64,000 bases of DNA from Aquanectria penicillioides (taxonomy: Eukaryota > Ascomycota > Sordariomycetes > Hypocreales > Nectriaceae), in assembly GCA_003415625.1 (NCBI GenBank), contig PYIU01000001.1:7380210-7444209 (forward strand), read 5' to 3'. The notes below the pieces were generated by a model. It worked only from the letters and a program-made list of their open reading frames with translations. It did not search any database and had not been told where the DNA came from. Below are positions 44,463 through 57,514 of this stretch, in pieces (position 1 is the stretch's first letter; each line of letters begins with the position of its first letter). Made by a program: the position numbers and the translations under genes.

Positions 44463-47400
44463 GTTATAAGCTTAAATAGATAATATTTTATAACTTTTAC
44501 TATAAGATTATTATTTTTATTATTATTACTATTATTATTATTATTTTATTATTATTACTTTTTTTATTATAATTTTAATTATTCTATATAATTAACTTAA
44601 GCTTAATTTATTTAATTTATATATAAAATAAATATAAATTATAATTAATTAATATTTATATTTATAAAGATTAAACTTTATACTAAAGAATAATAAATAT
44701 TATAAATTATAGTCCTTAAAAATTATATTTAAAATTAAAATTTTTAGGATTTAATAGATTTAAATAAAAATAATAAGCCTTTTAATACTATAAAGAAGTA
44801 AATTATATTTATAATTGCTATTATAAAAGCTAAATATAATAAAGCAATTCTTTAAAAAAGATATAAATTAGAATTTTTAGTATATTATTTTTTAATTTTT
44901 AAAGAATACTAAAAGAAATAAGCTAATATTAAGATTAAAGTATTTAAAGTTTAAGCAATATAAATATAAATTATAAATACTATAAAATTAAGCATTTATA
45001 CCTTTATTTAATAGAACCTCTTTAATTAACTTTAGATTTAAATCTATTAAATTATCTTAAAGTAATTTATAAAGGAAATTATAAAGCAGTTAGTATTAAA
45101 TAAAATAAGCTTAAAAGAAAATGCTTATAGATATTATAAAGCAATACTTTAAGAAGCTAAATGCATAAATATTAATCCTTAAACTTAATATATTAGCTAA
45201 AGTAAAGCTTATATAAATAAAATATACTATAAAATTCTAAAGATCTAAAGGAATATTAAAATTTAAAACTTTTTTAATACTATTAAAAAGTGCTTTAAAT
45301 TAATTTAAATAAATTGCTAATTAATAAATTTAATTATAAGTAAAATAAAAAGAAAGAAGCTAAAGGAAATGCTTTTAAATTATATTAATATTTTTAATGC
45401 ATTTATTATTATTAATAAAAATGCTTATTTTTAAAAATATAAAGCATTTATATTATTAAGTAAATACTTTAATAGCTAAAAATATAATTGCTTATATAAA
45501 GTAACTTTTAAATACTTTTAAAAGGCAAAAGAATATTAAATTATAAAGTATATATTAATTAAAAAAAAGTAAAAGCTTTATTTTATACTAAAAGAAAACT
45601 ATTATAAAAAAATCTAAACTTAATATAAGGATTTAAAGTAATAAAGCTTAAAAGCTAAAATTCTAATAGAAAAAAGTAAAAATAAAAGCTTAATAAGCAA
45701 TATTTTAAATACCCTAAAGAAAGTTATAGTAATTTATATAGACTTAAATAATTTTTACTTAAATGCTTTAAAAAATAAAGTATATATAGCATTTAATAAA
45801 CCTTATATACTATTTTAAAGTATACTATTAAATAATTATAGTGCACTTTATATTATAAATAATATAAAGCTTTTAGACTTAAGAATATTTAAATTATATA
45901 AGAATAGCTAAATAATAAAAGTAGGTTTTATTGTATTTTTAATTATAAAAATAAAATAATAAAAGCTTAAGAATCTTTTAAAAAAAGCTAATAGAAACTA
46001 TATAATTAACTTTATTCTTTAGGATATTATTTATATAAAAGGATTTTATATAAATATAGTATCTTAAGCTTAACTATATAAAAGTAAGCTTTAGGTTTAT
46101 AAATATAATAATATACTATATATAAAAATAGAAAAGAAAAGCTTAATTATACTTTATTTAATTATAAAATATAATCTTAATTTCCTTAAATATAAGCTAT
46201 TTTTCTTTTACTTCTTTATATTAATGCAAAAAGTATAAGACTTAATTCTATATAATAAGCTATTAATAATAATACTTATAGAAGCAAATAATAAAAGAAA
46301 GCAATACTTATAAAGTAAGAGACTATTAAAAGATCTTCTATAACTAAAAGAAGATATAAAATAGCTTTAGTACTTTAGATTAGGCTATTTTAGCTTTAAG
46401 GCACTTAAAAAGCTAATATTTAATGCTAGAAATATATTAATAATTAAAACTAAATATATTAACTATATATATTATACTATAGTATATATAAAATAGATAA
46501 TATTGCATAAGCCTCTATAATATATATCTTTATGCCTATTTTAGTATATCTATTAGGACCTTTAAAACTTTCTATAGAATTATAATAAAATAAAATAGCT
46601 TTTAATAATTAAGGATAAATATATAAAGATACTATATGCATTCCCTTTATTAAATAAAAAATATAATATAGTATTTAATACTTTAGTATACTTTAAGAAA
46701 TAGATTAAAAGATAATTTAGCCTTTTAATTTATAAAATTAGGCAAGATAATAAAAAGGCTATAATTGCTATATAAAGGTTTATAGAATATTAAACTTAAG
46801 TATGCAATAAAGGTATTATTTTTAAGCTTGCTTTACTTTATATTTATAAGCTAAATAGACTAATAGAATAAATAAAATAAAAGCTAATAGTATACTTAAT
46901 TAAAATAATAAATAGAATAAATTTATTATAAAACCTATAGTTAGAAACTATAATATATATAATATTTCTATATAATATAAGCCTATATTAATTATTAAGT
47001 ATAAAAATGCTAATAGAAATACTAAAAAGTTAGTTTTAAAATAATACTTGCCTTTAAATAAAAAAGCTTATAATAGACCTATACTTTAATTAAAATAGAA
47101 TCTATATATATAAATATAAAGTATACTTATTAAATAGAAATAAAAAAGCAAAAAGGAATAAAAGACTATTTAAAATAAGCCCTAAAGAATATATTAAATA
47201 CTTAATTAAATACTTTATTAATAATTTATATTAAATATAGATACTTTAGCTTAAATAGATAATTATTATATATAATATTATATTTAATAAGTATATATTC
47301 TATAAAAAAGAAGCTTAAAAGCAAGAGATTTTAGTTAATAAATTAAGCTTTTTAATAGAATACCTTTAGATTATAGACTAAAAGAAAGAAGTAAAACTTA

Positions 47401-49868
47401 CTTTCCTTAAGTTAATTATAGTAAAAGATAAACTATTTAAAATAAAAATAATAAAGAGTTTAGACTTAAGGGTAAATGCATAGAAAAGTATAGAATATTA
47501 AATAGTAAAGCTTACTAAATATAAAATTAATTAAATAGCTTATAGACTTTAAACTCTTTATTAAATACTAAAAATTAAATTAATATATAGAAATATATTA
47601 ATAAAACCTTAATAGAAAGTCTATTTTAATAATTTAAAATATAAATATATAGAATAAAAAGTATTAAATCTTTATTTATAGAAATAGAACCTAATAGAAT
47701 AAAAAACCCTAAAAGTAACCTTTTAATAATAACTAAAATAAAAAGTATAAAGCTAATTATAATATATAGTTTAAAAAGTAAATAATAAATAAAAGCCTAT
47801 TATAAATTTAATAAAAAGAGTAAATAAAATAAAGAAAGATTTAACTTTAAATAAAAACCTAATAATATTACTACTAAAAGCTAATAAATCCTAGATTTAA
47901 GGCAGTAATATAACTAATAGAAAAAGGGAAAAAGCAAATAAAGAACTAATATAACTAATATATAGTAGTAAATGCATTAAGGAAAGATAAAATATTAAGT
48001 ATATATAAAACTAAAGCATTTTTTAAAAACATTACTTTAATAGGCATTTAAATAATGCATTTTAAAATACTTTATTAATAGGAATTTAATTTAATTAATT
48101 ACTTTAAAATAATTAAAATAAAAGAAGCTATTAAATAGTATTTACTATAATAATAGTGGCCTATTTATAAGAAAATAATGCATAAATAAAGGCTATAATA
48201 ATAGGCTTAAAGATATATTAATAAAACCTTTTAAGCCTATTACTATAGAACTAAAAAGAAATATAAAATTATTTACTTTATAATAAATTTATTAAAGCAA
48301 TAAAAAGAGAGATTTAAACCTTAAAAGAGAAAGGAATCTAAATTAAAATTAAGCTCTTAAAGGCAAGATCTAAACTATTACCGCTAAAGTAAGTATTTAT
48401 CTATAAATTTAATAGCGCTAATTATCTAAATAAATATAAAGCATAAATATATATATATAATAATCTATAGAAAAGCTTAATAATTAAGAGCATTTATATA
48501 GCTATACTTATAGTATATGCTTTTTATATATTAATAGCTTTAGGAATATAATTTAATTTAAAACTTTTATAATTTAATATTAAAAATGCATTTTTTAATG
48601 CAATAAAAAATAAGTATAAAATACTAATAATATATAAGCTATTAAATAGATTTAAATAATAAAGTAAATATATAGAATTGCATAAAGCATTATATAGTTT
48701 TAAGGACTTACTATAATTTTAGTTTTAAGAATTAAAAGTAATTTTTATTAAATTTAAGCTTAAATAGTATAAAAAAAAGCTATATTTATTTTATTCTATT
48801 AATTAAAAGCTTTTTTTAATATTCTTTATAAATAATATTATTATTGCTTTCTATAAAGATAATATAGATATAGCTAATATATTAATTAATAGCTTAAAAT
48901 AAATATATAAACTATATAAATAAAGTAAAATTAAGTATTTCCTTAAAATGCAAATTATTTATAATTGCTTTAAAAGATAGATCTTTTTTAGCTATAAAGT
49001 ATATATTAATAAAGTTGCCTATAAATTTAAAATATTAAAATAAAGCTTATTTCTATTAATATTAATTTTAAAAATAAAGCTATAAAAGCATAAAGATTAA
49101 GTAATTAAGCAAAAGATTAAAGAGTATTAAAAGAAAGTAGGATTATTGCTTTATATAGTAATTATAATTTAACTTAATATTGCCTTTATAGTAAGCAAAC
49201 TTTTATAATTCTTAATTAATTTAGGAATTAAGCATTAAAATATAGTAAATTAAGCTCTTTATTACTTTTATATAATAAATAGGTTTGCTATTTAATATAA
49301 AAAAAGTAAGAAAATTTAAGTATTAAAAATAATAAATAATGCATTTTTTATAAATAATTCTTTTATAAAAAAGTTATCTTAAGAATATTTTATTAGCCTA
49401 TTTAATAGATTAATTATTTAAAAAGCAATATATTAATTTACTATAATTATATCTATAATTAAAATAGAGCTACTTACTTTAAATAAAATAATATATAAAA
49501 TAATAGCTCTTTAATGCCTTTTTAAGTAAATAAAGCTATTATTAAATTTAAATAAAATTTTAATTTATTGCAATAATTAATAGACTATATATTTAATACT
49601 TAAAAAAAGTAAATAAATTAATACTTATTTATATTATATAAATATCTATAATATATAATTAAGGCAAAAATATAAAAAAGAATTATTTAAAGTTACTTAC
49701 CTTTTTATTGCTAAAATACTAATAAATAGATTTATTAAAGCACTATTATAATAGCACTTTAAATACTTTAGAATAATACTTAATTTAATTAATCTATATA
49801 TATAAATATTATAATAAAGGCACTTAAAAAGGAAAGCATAAAATTAATTGCTCTAAATATATATAAAG

Positions 49869-49876
49869 CCCCCCCC
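49869..49876. repeat. C8 tract surviving inside the AT-rich element
   Basis: Eight consecutive C followed by TCTT, in a stretch otherwise nearly free of C outside GC steps. As the run contains no CpA, it is consistent with a mutator that prefers CpA sites. Confidence 0.7.
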
Positions 49877-51110
49877 TCTTTTAATAAAGTGCTAAAAAAG
49901 GCAAATAGAAATAAACTTTAAACTTTAGAACTCTTAAATGCTATAATTCCTTAATATTAAATACTTAATAATTTTATTTATATATAGACTATAATAGATC
50001 TATAAAAGGTTAATGCCTTTTTTAATAAATTGCTTTACTTAAAGGCATTACTTTTTATTAGTCTTTAAAACTAAAGGGTATATAAATATATTAGTTTTAA
50101 AACTAGCCTTAATATTTAATAAATAAATAGAGTTTTTCTTTATTAAAAGATTAAGCTATAATTATAATACTATATAGTATTAATTATATATTTATTTAAA
50201 AGTTAAAATCTATATTTATAATTAAAAAGAAATAATATATCTTTTTATTATTAATATTAAAGGCTAATAATATTTATTAGGCAATAAAAGCTATAATAAA
50301 AAACTAAAATATAAGTAATTAGCAATATAATTATAAATATAAAAAGGAAAGATTAAGCTTATTAAGAATAATATTAATAATTATTAGCTTTATATATAGA
50401 ATACTATTAAAAGCAATTAGCGCTTTTAAAATAATATTCCTTACTGCCTTTATTAGTAATAGCTATATAAATATATCCTTTATAGAAAGGATCTTTAGGG
50501 ATATAAGGCTTAAGTATAAAGAATTAAAAGAAATTAATAAGCTATTTATATATATAAAAAGCTTAAAATAATAAATTAAGCTTTTTAATAAATATTAGTA
50601 CTTATATAAAAAAGGCAAAAGTAAAGAAAAAATTAATAATAGCAATATTAAAGGTATTAATAGTATTAAGGACTTTAAAGCCTAAAAAAAAAAGAAAGAA
50701 TTAATAATATTAGGCTAATCTTTAAATTAAAAGAATATATTTTTAGAAAGGACCTTAAAAGAAAGCTATTATTAAACTTTTTTATAAAGAAAGCAATTAA
50801 AATAAAGATTTATAATAAACTATATTAGCAATAAAAGGTATTAATAAAAAAAAAAAAAGAAAGCTAAAGATTAATTGCATAAAGCTTAAATATAATATAG
50901 CTAAACTTACTTTTTTTTACTTTATATATATTATTTAATTTATTATTTAAAATTAATAAATATATTAAATTAACTAAAAATCTAGCTAAATATATTAATA
51001 GAAAAAAATAAGCAATAAATATATTAATCCTTAATATAACTTTAAGAATAAAGTATAAAAGCAATTAAAATACTATATAAATAGCTTTATAGTCTTTTAA
51101 TTAAAGGGTA

Positions 51111-51369
51111 TATTATAAAATATAGAATTAATAAAAATATTATTAAAGGCTATATCTATTATATATAGCTATTATATAGCTAGCTTAAAGCTCTATCTTT
51201 TAACTTAAGCATTAGATCCATTTTAGGTAAGCTCAATAGGGCATAGAACCCAATTAGAGCAAGCTCAATACAGATAAAAGGGAGCTCTAAGACAATATTC
51301 CCTTTGTAGAAAATAAGGCTTTTAATAGACCTCATTACATATGCATCTACTGTGTGATTCTGCGTGACA
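51111..51369 (+). repeat. Right LTR (259 bp)
   Basis: Gap-free partner of 44204-44462. Its inner part (51111 to about 51205) is mutated and its outer part (from about 51234) keeps the C/G state, ending TGCGTGACA before the ATTCC duplication. Confidence 0.92.
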
Positions 51370-51374
51370 ATTCC
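51370..51374. repeat. Target-site duplication, right copy (ATTCC)
   Basis: Second copy of the 5-bp duplication flanking the LTR element. Confidence 0.9.
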
Positions 51375-52596
51375 TATAGGCTGTGTTGGCGCCAGTTCCC
51401 ACGGCACCTGCTGTCCAATCATACGGCGAATTGTTCAACTCGTTGTATATCCGGTTGAGTTGGCTAACAGAGGTGTTGGTATTGCCGTACTGGCCGCTGG
51501 CAGATGTCGACCGGACGAAGGACGAGCGATCCAGGGTTGGCGATGATGTGCCAATTTGGGTAATGGTAATATTGCCGTAGGTCAGCACACAGTCGGCAAT
51601 GTTAATCTTGTGGGCCGAGTTGGCCGATATGTCAACACCATTAACCCAGACACCGAAAATCACAGCCCAGGAACCGTTTTTACCACCCGATGGGCAATCC
51701 CGCGACGCTGTCCCGGCAGGGCACGGTGATGGTCCACTAGAGAAGGAGGCGTAGGTCGCTGGGGAGCTTGCAAGTAATTCTACACAGAGTTCTCGCGCTG
51801 TGCCTTTGCCAGCGCAGAACTCGGTAGTGACATTTCGTCCGCTGGATATCATTCCAACACCGTTGGGATTGTCTCGTATTTCGTGTTTGCAGTTCGCTTG
51901 GATCGCTACAGATTGCGATACAACGGAGCATGAAGACCGGGTGGTGGTATCCTCACAGATCGGCGCAGCGGGTGCGCTTAGGTTGCGCATAGCTGCCAGA
52001 GCAGCTGCATAGGTCGGGTTGTCAAAAGAGTTACCTCCACGGTATCGGATGTTCCCGGCATCTAAATGGGACAACCACGGGTCAGCGGTATGCGGTGCAG
52101 TCTCTAGGACCAGTATTTCTTGTTCAGATATCGAAATTCCCGCAAGAAGCACTGGGCCTACTGTCGCCGTTGCAACTAACAGCGGGCCAGCGAACCGTAG
52201 CAGCCAGGACCTCTTGTCTTTCCCGCCAAACCCTCCGATCATGTACGTCAATCGTTGAAGGGGCGATGTGCTCCATAGTGCTAGGCGCCGAGACTCTCCT
52301 ACAGTCATAGGGTAGTTGGGGACGCTCTGGCCCTTTTTGGTGGTGAGCTGAATCCAAAGCGAATGTTCAACAGCTCGGGTCACTAGTGCCGAGGTTGATG
52401 CCGTCAAGACTGCTGCGAGAAGGCCGACTGCCACAGTTGGTTTAATTGTGCCTCGATCCGGGCTGACTAGGGACTCGAGGTGATAGACGTCTCGTGTCAC
52501 GAAAAGTAGAATCAGCATTACATAGCAGGCGACAGAGACAACCAGAAGCGCTATGCTTAGCAGGATCTGGTATGCCAGTCCTCTGAATTCAACCAT
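51370..52596 (-). pseudogene. 5' half of a membrane-protein gene split by the retrotransposon
   Basis: N-terminal 409 codons of a fungal multi-span membrane protein with unassigned function. The ATG at 52596 (context AAAATGG) starts MVEFRGLAYQILLSIALLVV. Three hydrophobic helices lie in the first 170 residues or so (YQILLSIALLVVSVACYVML, TVAVGLLAAVLTASTSALVT, PLLVATATVGPVLLAGISIS), separated by a loop with RRLALWSTSPLQRLTYMIGG. A long outside domain follows with many cysteines and NxS/T sites (ATRNLS-type and NVTTEF). The frame runs to ANTAYRN at the target site and then, in the present DNA, ends within the LTR at a stop. Joined with 43713-44198 it gives 570 residues with a last helix near the C-terminus. 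I cannot name the family; a sensor-like or wall-related surface protein is one possibility. Confidence 0.82.
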
Positions 52597-54492
52597 TTTA
52601 GAAGTGAAAAACTTGTTGCAGAGGAAAGATGGTAAATTCACAACACCTCTAGTGCCGGGGCTGCATTCAACTAAATCTATTTTGTGATTCCTTCAAACCA
52701 GCTGAACTGGTGGTGTTCAAATGACCAAGACAAACCCACAACACCACTAGTTCCAGAGTGTTAGGTACATTTGAATACCATGCGCCCTGATTTTCAGTGG
52801 AGGGGGGAAATTTGTATCTTTTGACTCCGAGTTTTGAGTAGCATTGTCTTGGTCAAAACGCCTCTATTGGCTTGGGGCATAATGTGCATCCAATGAAAGC
52901 TATGTGGCGTCCTTGACCAATATCGAAGTCATATCAGGCAGCGAATCAGAACTGATATTTGGGAATTAACGTCAGTGGACTACGAATTTCTTTCCCTCCT
53001 TGCATTAGTAGTGGATGACTTGATAACTGTCTGGCTCACTTTCCTGTCTTAAGCGACAATCCGACCGAATCTGTAGGCCAAGAGTCTTGGTATATCTCTG
53101 TGAGACCTCATTTGTCGATCAAGAGAGCCTACTTTGAATGTGATAGCATGTGCATTAGTTCGGTTTATGCTCGTGCCATGCTGCACAGTTATCGGCTATC
53201 TCGGATAGCCTTATTTTGTCTCTCGGTCGCTCATCCTTCCAGCTCTTGCGGCGTTGGTGCCCTGTTGATGCCAGTTTTCATGGACAAGAAGCACTTTCGG
53301 CATCTTAATTTCTTATCGCTGATTTTGCACAGTCTATTTTTATTCACAATGTTCGATCATTCCATGGACCAGATCCGCCTCATACTATCATTTCATCAGA
53401 ATCGGAAGGTGCTGTCACTCGGCTATGATGACAGGATTCATGATTGAGCGAGGCTATATGAGGTTTTTGCAGGGTGTAAAAAGACGCTGGCCCGATCGCT
53501 GGAAAAAGAAAGCCAAAGGATCTTGCCGTGGCCTGATTTGGCAATTGATTCAGCCCTGCGTTATCAGTTAGGCCACGAATGAATGGGGTGGACCAAATGT
53601 CTGGCCGACTGACCCGACCGATTATCATTTCCTTCTAGGGCAACTTTTTTTGACAATCGATCCTTTTAGGAAAGGAGCCAATCTCCACAAGCAACAGACA
53701 CCATGCGGCTATTCGTATCCCCATCTAGGTATTAAAGGACAAAAAGAGTCCAAAATTTTCAGTCCAAAGCCCCATACGCAATTATGCATCAATTTAGGGC
53801 CTCACTACCTAATTGCCGCGGCGGAGAGCAATGCTCAGAGGTCAGGCGGCAAGGCTCGGAGGCCCCGGATCACGAACTCAAAGTGCACGCCCAACTAAAC
53901 TTGATTAGGAAGGCCAGTGGTGAAAGTCTTGTTGGCGAATCGATCAACAGGGATAATCACGAGTCCTGCGTTTCTAATTGAGAATCTAGGCTATGAATCG
54001 CCGTCAACGGCTAGATTGGTCCCAGGAACACTGTTGTTTATTATAGTGAAGCGACAATGGTCCAGAGGTGTTTAAGCTATGTATTTGGTAGCGCAATTGC
54101 TCTAGTCCGTGAGTGACCCCCGGCTTTGGCTCGGCATAGATTCCGAGGCCTGTGGAGCCTCGTTGAAAATCCAGTTCCTAGAGTGGTTCCGTCGTAGTTT
54201 CAGCGTCTCTGTGGAATTGTTATTCGAGAATTACGCGAGACCGTTTGGGAATCTTCAATCGACACGCAAGATTCAACAGCCACTGGATGGCCTCTGCAAT
54301 AAAGCTACATATGCCCAACCAACATAGCCTCGCTCGGCCAAGAACTCAGTGGCACGGACGCTCCATGCAATAATGAGAACCGTCGAGTTTTGTGATCGCG
54401 CCTTTTTATATCAAGCAAGTCAACGCCAAGCCGTCGGGGCAATCCATAAAGAGCCTGGTTTTTGGTTGCTACCATACTATCAATCAAGGAGA
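52597..54492. other. Long intergenic region
   Basis: About 1.9 kb without recognised genes. The part next to 52597 should be the promoter of the split gene. Frames at 53100-53447 and 53650-53981 lack motifs, codon bias or splice support. Confidence 0.4.
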
Positions 54493-56218
54493 ATGGAAGC
54501 AATTCCAGTCAGACCGAAGAAGCGGACTAGGGCGAGGGCTCCAAAAGTCAGAACTGGCTGCATCACATGGTACGAAAACCCCTTTCTCTTCGTCATATCG
54601 GCTAACTCCTTTCCCAGCAAGTCCGTAGCCCATCAACCGTAACCTGTTTCATCTCCATGCTAACCTGTACTTAGAATACGTCATCTAAAGTGCGACGAAG
54701 GCAAGCCATATTGCCACAGATGTGATGGCTATCAGGACGCGATGCAGCTAGTGCGCAAGCTAGGATCATGCAAAAAGGGAGTTTTGGCTGTGCATCCGCA
54801 GCACTTAGTACAAAATAACAAGCCTAACCCGATAGTTCTCTCTCGGAGTCAAGTGCTCGACGACATATTTCAACTACCATCAGAGGCAGACTTATTCTAC
54901 CATGTTCGGACTTGCATAATTCAAGACGTCACAACCGCATTAACGCCGACTGACTTTTGGCATATGCATGCTCTACCTCCCGGCCATGCCGTGGAGCCTA
55001 TTAGGTACGCGCTTTACGCCCTCGGAGGTTCCCACAAACGGTTCAAGAGTCAACTCCTGGCGGAGTGTGGTGTTCCGTCGCATCTGCTCTGGAAGATATC
55101 GCAATACAGCAATACAATCAAGCGATACGCCATATTAAGTCAACTATGTGGGTGGAATCAGAGGCATACATGGAAATTATCCTCACTTGCTGTGTGATTT
55201 TCATCTGCATAGAAAATCCGCTGGGGCGCTATTCCGAGTCCCTCCGTCACGTCCAGGCAGGATATGCACTTCTCGCCTCCCGGGATTGGACTAATCTAAA
55301 CCCTTCAGTAGAGGGGCTACATACTTCTCTACCAAAGGAAAGGCTAAAGGTAGATGACGATTTAGAACTCGCGCTAGCGGCCTTAGGGCAAGATATTGGT
55401 GGTTATATCGGCCTCGGATCCTTGCCCGAAGTATATCGATACCCAACACCTGTTCTCGAGATGAGGGACTGTACATCACAGTCTGAGTCCATCAATTCTG
55501 CCTCTCGAGTTTTTCCAGTATCCAAACGCAGATGAGTGCTGCCGTTATTCTCCCCAATGAGGAGTAAGTGCAGACGATGTCTGCCCACATGGATCGAAGC
55601 CAGCACCAAAGTGCCTCGTTACCACCGGACTATACACATTTGGCAAACCAGAAATCGGAAGAGGCGATGGACTTTTACTTCAAGTGGGATGCCTGGTTCA
55701 AAAATTACAAGAGCAAAGTCGATCAAAATGCCATTTCAAACCGAGAGCTTTACCAGGCCCTAGCACTCTTTGTCGAGCACGAAGCCTGGTCAGCTCTTAT
55801 CCAAACAGAGTCAATGAGTGACGACCTACCGGTAGCTGCTTGCAGAAAGATTTTTCATAAGGCTGAGGCATTGATTAATTCCAGGGTCTTTTCCTCGGTT
55901 CCCCTCTTTTCTTTCGACGCAAATCTCCTTCCTGCACTCACCTTGGTTTGTGCAACATGCGATGACCTGGGGATTCAGCAGAAGGCAATAAAACTCCTTC
56001 GTTCCATTTCGAGAAGACAATGAGTCTGGGATAACAGAGAAATAGCAGATATACTCGAGGCCATGCTTTCTGCAAGGGAGAAGAATCTGATACCTTGGGA
56101 TGCTGTTTCCCCTGAGCTCCCTGCTCTTGGGAGACTTCTGTCTTCTCTTCCCCTACGACATGCAGAAATTCCCGAAAGTGTGATATCCCTCGCATATAAT
56201 AGTCAAGCCGCAGTATGA
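54493..56218 (+). pseudogene. Decayed Zn2Cys6 transcription factor
   Basis: Relic of a fungal regulator. The start MEAIPVRPKKRTRARAPKVR leads into a zinc cluster, but the second cysteine is lost at the first splice junction (GCITW instead of GCITC) and the last cysteine segment is missing (CHRCDGYQDAM directly after KCDEGKPY). Later parts belong to Fungal_trans_2: VEPIRYALYALGGSHKRFKS; then in another frame after about 55070 ALEDIAIQQYNQAIRHIKST; then a further frame after about 55.5 kb with a TAA at 55565-55567, AMDFYFKWDAWFKNYKSKV; and a TGA after ISRRQ at 56021-56023, followed by NREIADILEAMLSAREKN in the same frame. At least two frameshifts, two nonsense codons and zinc-cluster deletions make it clearly dead. 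It is unrelated in detail to the other two regulators in the window. Confidence 0.75.
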
Positions 56219-57514
56219 TAGTTAACACCCACCATGCAGAAGAGATATACCCACTACTCCTTTATTCTTCCCCAGCTTGCCATTGCCGATCCGTGCCGTT
56301 AGTGGCCGTGGGTTTTCAGGCCGAAAATCCCAGGGAGGGGCATATAGGGCAGATTACATTACCAAGACACACCGATTCGGCTTGGGACGACGAAAGCAGC
56401 AAATATCATGTAGGCAATACGGTGATCTTGTGAGTCATTAATTCTACGAGCTATTCTGCCATGTGGCCTATGATGTAAGAGTGGAGATGGTGCAGATGTT
56501 GCGGACGGCAAAGCGACTCTAATCGTGTCCCATCAACATGGGAGGATGCCCGTCATGCGGAAACGGCGAAATAGCGTGGCAGAAGCAGATTCCTTGAAGG
56601 GGCCTATTTCGTCGTCTTTATTAGGAAGATATAAGGCCACGCCCTGATGGTCCATACAGATATGAACAAGGGTAGCCTGGATTTGTTGCTCAATAGAGAA
56701 TGGTGTTGCTTACAGCGCCCACTTTTATGCTATCGCCGCTGACCTGCCAAGGCCTCCACCGCCCGTGAGTTCGGCGACTACTGTTACTGTGCGGAGTAAC
56801 GCGGCGAGCTCCGGTCCTGGATGTATCATTGTCGAATTTCTAGGCTCAGGTTCGGAGTGATTGTGATGGTGCTAACCACGATATTCGTGCTATCCACGAA
56901 GCCATATTTGGTGTGAGATATTGAGCACTTACCGACTGGCGACTAGCAGGTCAGCCAGCCCCAAGTGGACATCATTGGCCCGAAACTCCACAGACAAACT
57001 GTGCTGGTGCTTCTGCGCTAGAATTCCTCGAGAACGGTTGAAAAGGCAAATCCATAGTTCCAAGAATCTCGTCACCAATCCCATGTGCAATGAAGAGGCA
57101 AATCCCAAAAGTCTAGTTAAATAAGAAGTAGAATGCATCCAGATTCCCCGTAGACTTTGTAAGCTTCAACGTGTTTTTGGCGGCTGAAATATTGCTCACA
57201 GATTCACAATCGACCTTGGTGTCAAACACGATGATACAAGGCCACCAAGGACTACCTAATTTTGGAGCTTCTGGCATTTTTCGTTTCATTTACCGTTTGA
57301 AGAACTCGTGCCTGCCAGTCATCCTTGGCAACGGATACGCCGTTGGCATTGTATCCACCTGTCGGGGACCAGTTGTTAGCGGCCTAATTATCCTTGCTTC
57401 GCGATCGATCTCTATTTGCGATCGCAGGTTAAAAGGCTTCGCTCGCCCGACAACAGAAGATCCAAAGCTGAGCATTCTCAAAGACACTACCAAAGTCCTT
57501 TCAGCCCTATCGTC
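56219..57514. other. Intergenic region, possible gene debris
   Basis: No gene model is supportable. A minus-strand stretch near 57290-57390 reads NWSPTGGYNANGVSVAKDDW in an open frame and may be the remnant of a protein I do not recognise. Confidence 0.35.

Larger units (their letters stand above)
44204..51369 (+). mobile_element. Ty1/copia-type LTR retrotransposon, inactivated by RIP-like mutation
   Basis: Element of 7,166 bp with two 259-bp LTRs (44204-44462 and 51111-51369), starting TG and ending CA, flanked by ATTCC. The interior (44463-51110) is almost pure A+T apart from GC dinucleotides, and every frame is full of stops. Order of domains on the plus strand can still be felt in translation: an integrase-like region at about 46.4-47.3 kb, then a reverse-transcriptase relic at about 48.6-49.1 kb with a K-A-L-Y-x-x-K-D pattern (48681-48711) and a decayed catalytic pair near 48811-48850 reading I-N-N-I instead of V-D-D-I. 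Integrase before reverse transcriptase points to copia rather than gypsy. No intact protein remains. It lies antisense to the host gene. Confidence 0.9.

Noticed and set aside
50864..51064. 66-codon open frame in the element interior
   Set aside because: Composed of I, L, N, K and Y as expected by chance in A+T-rich DNA; no motif.
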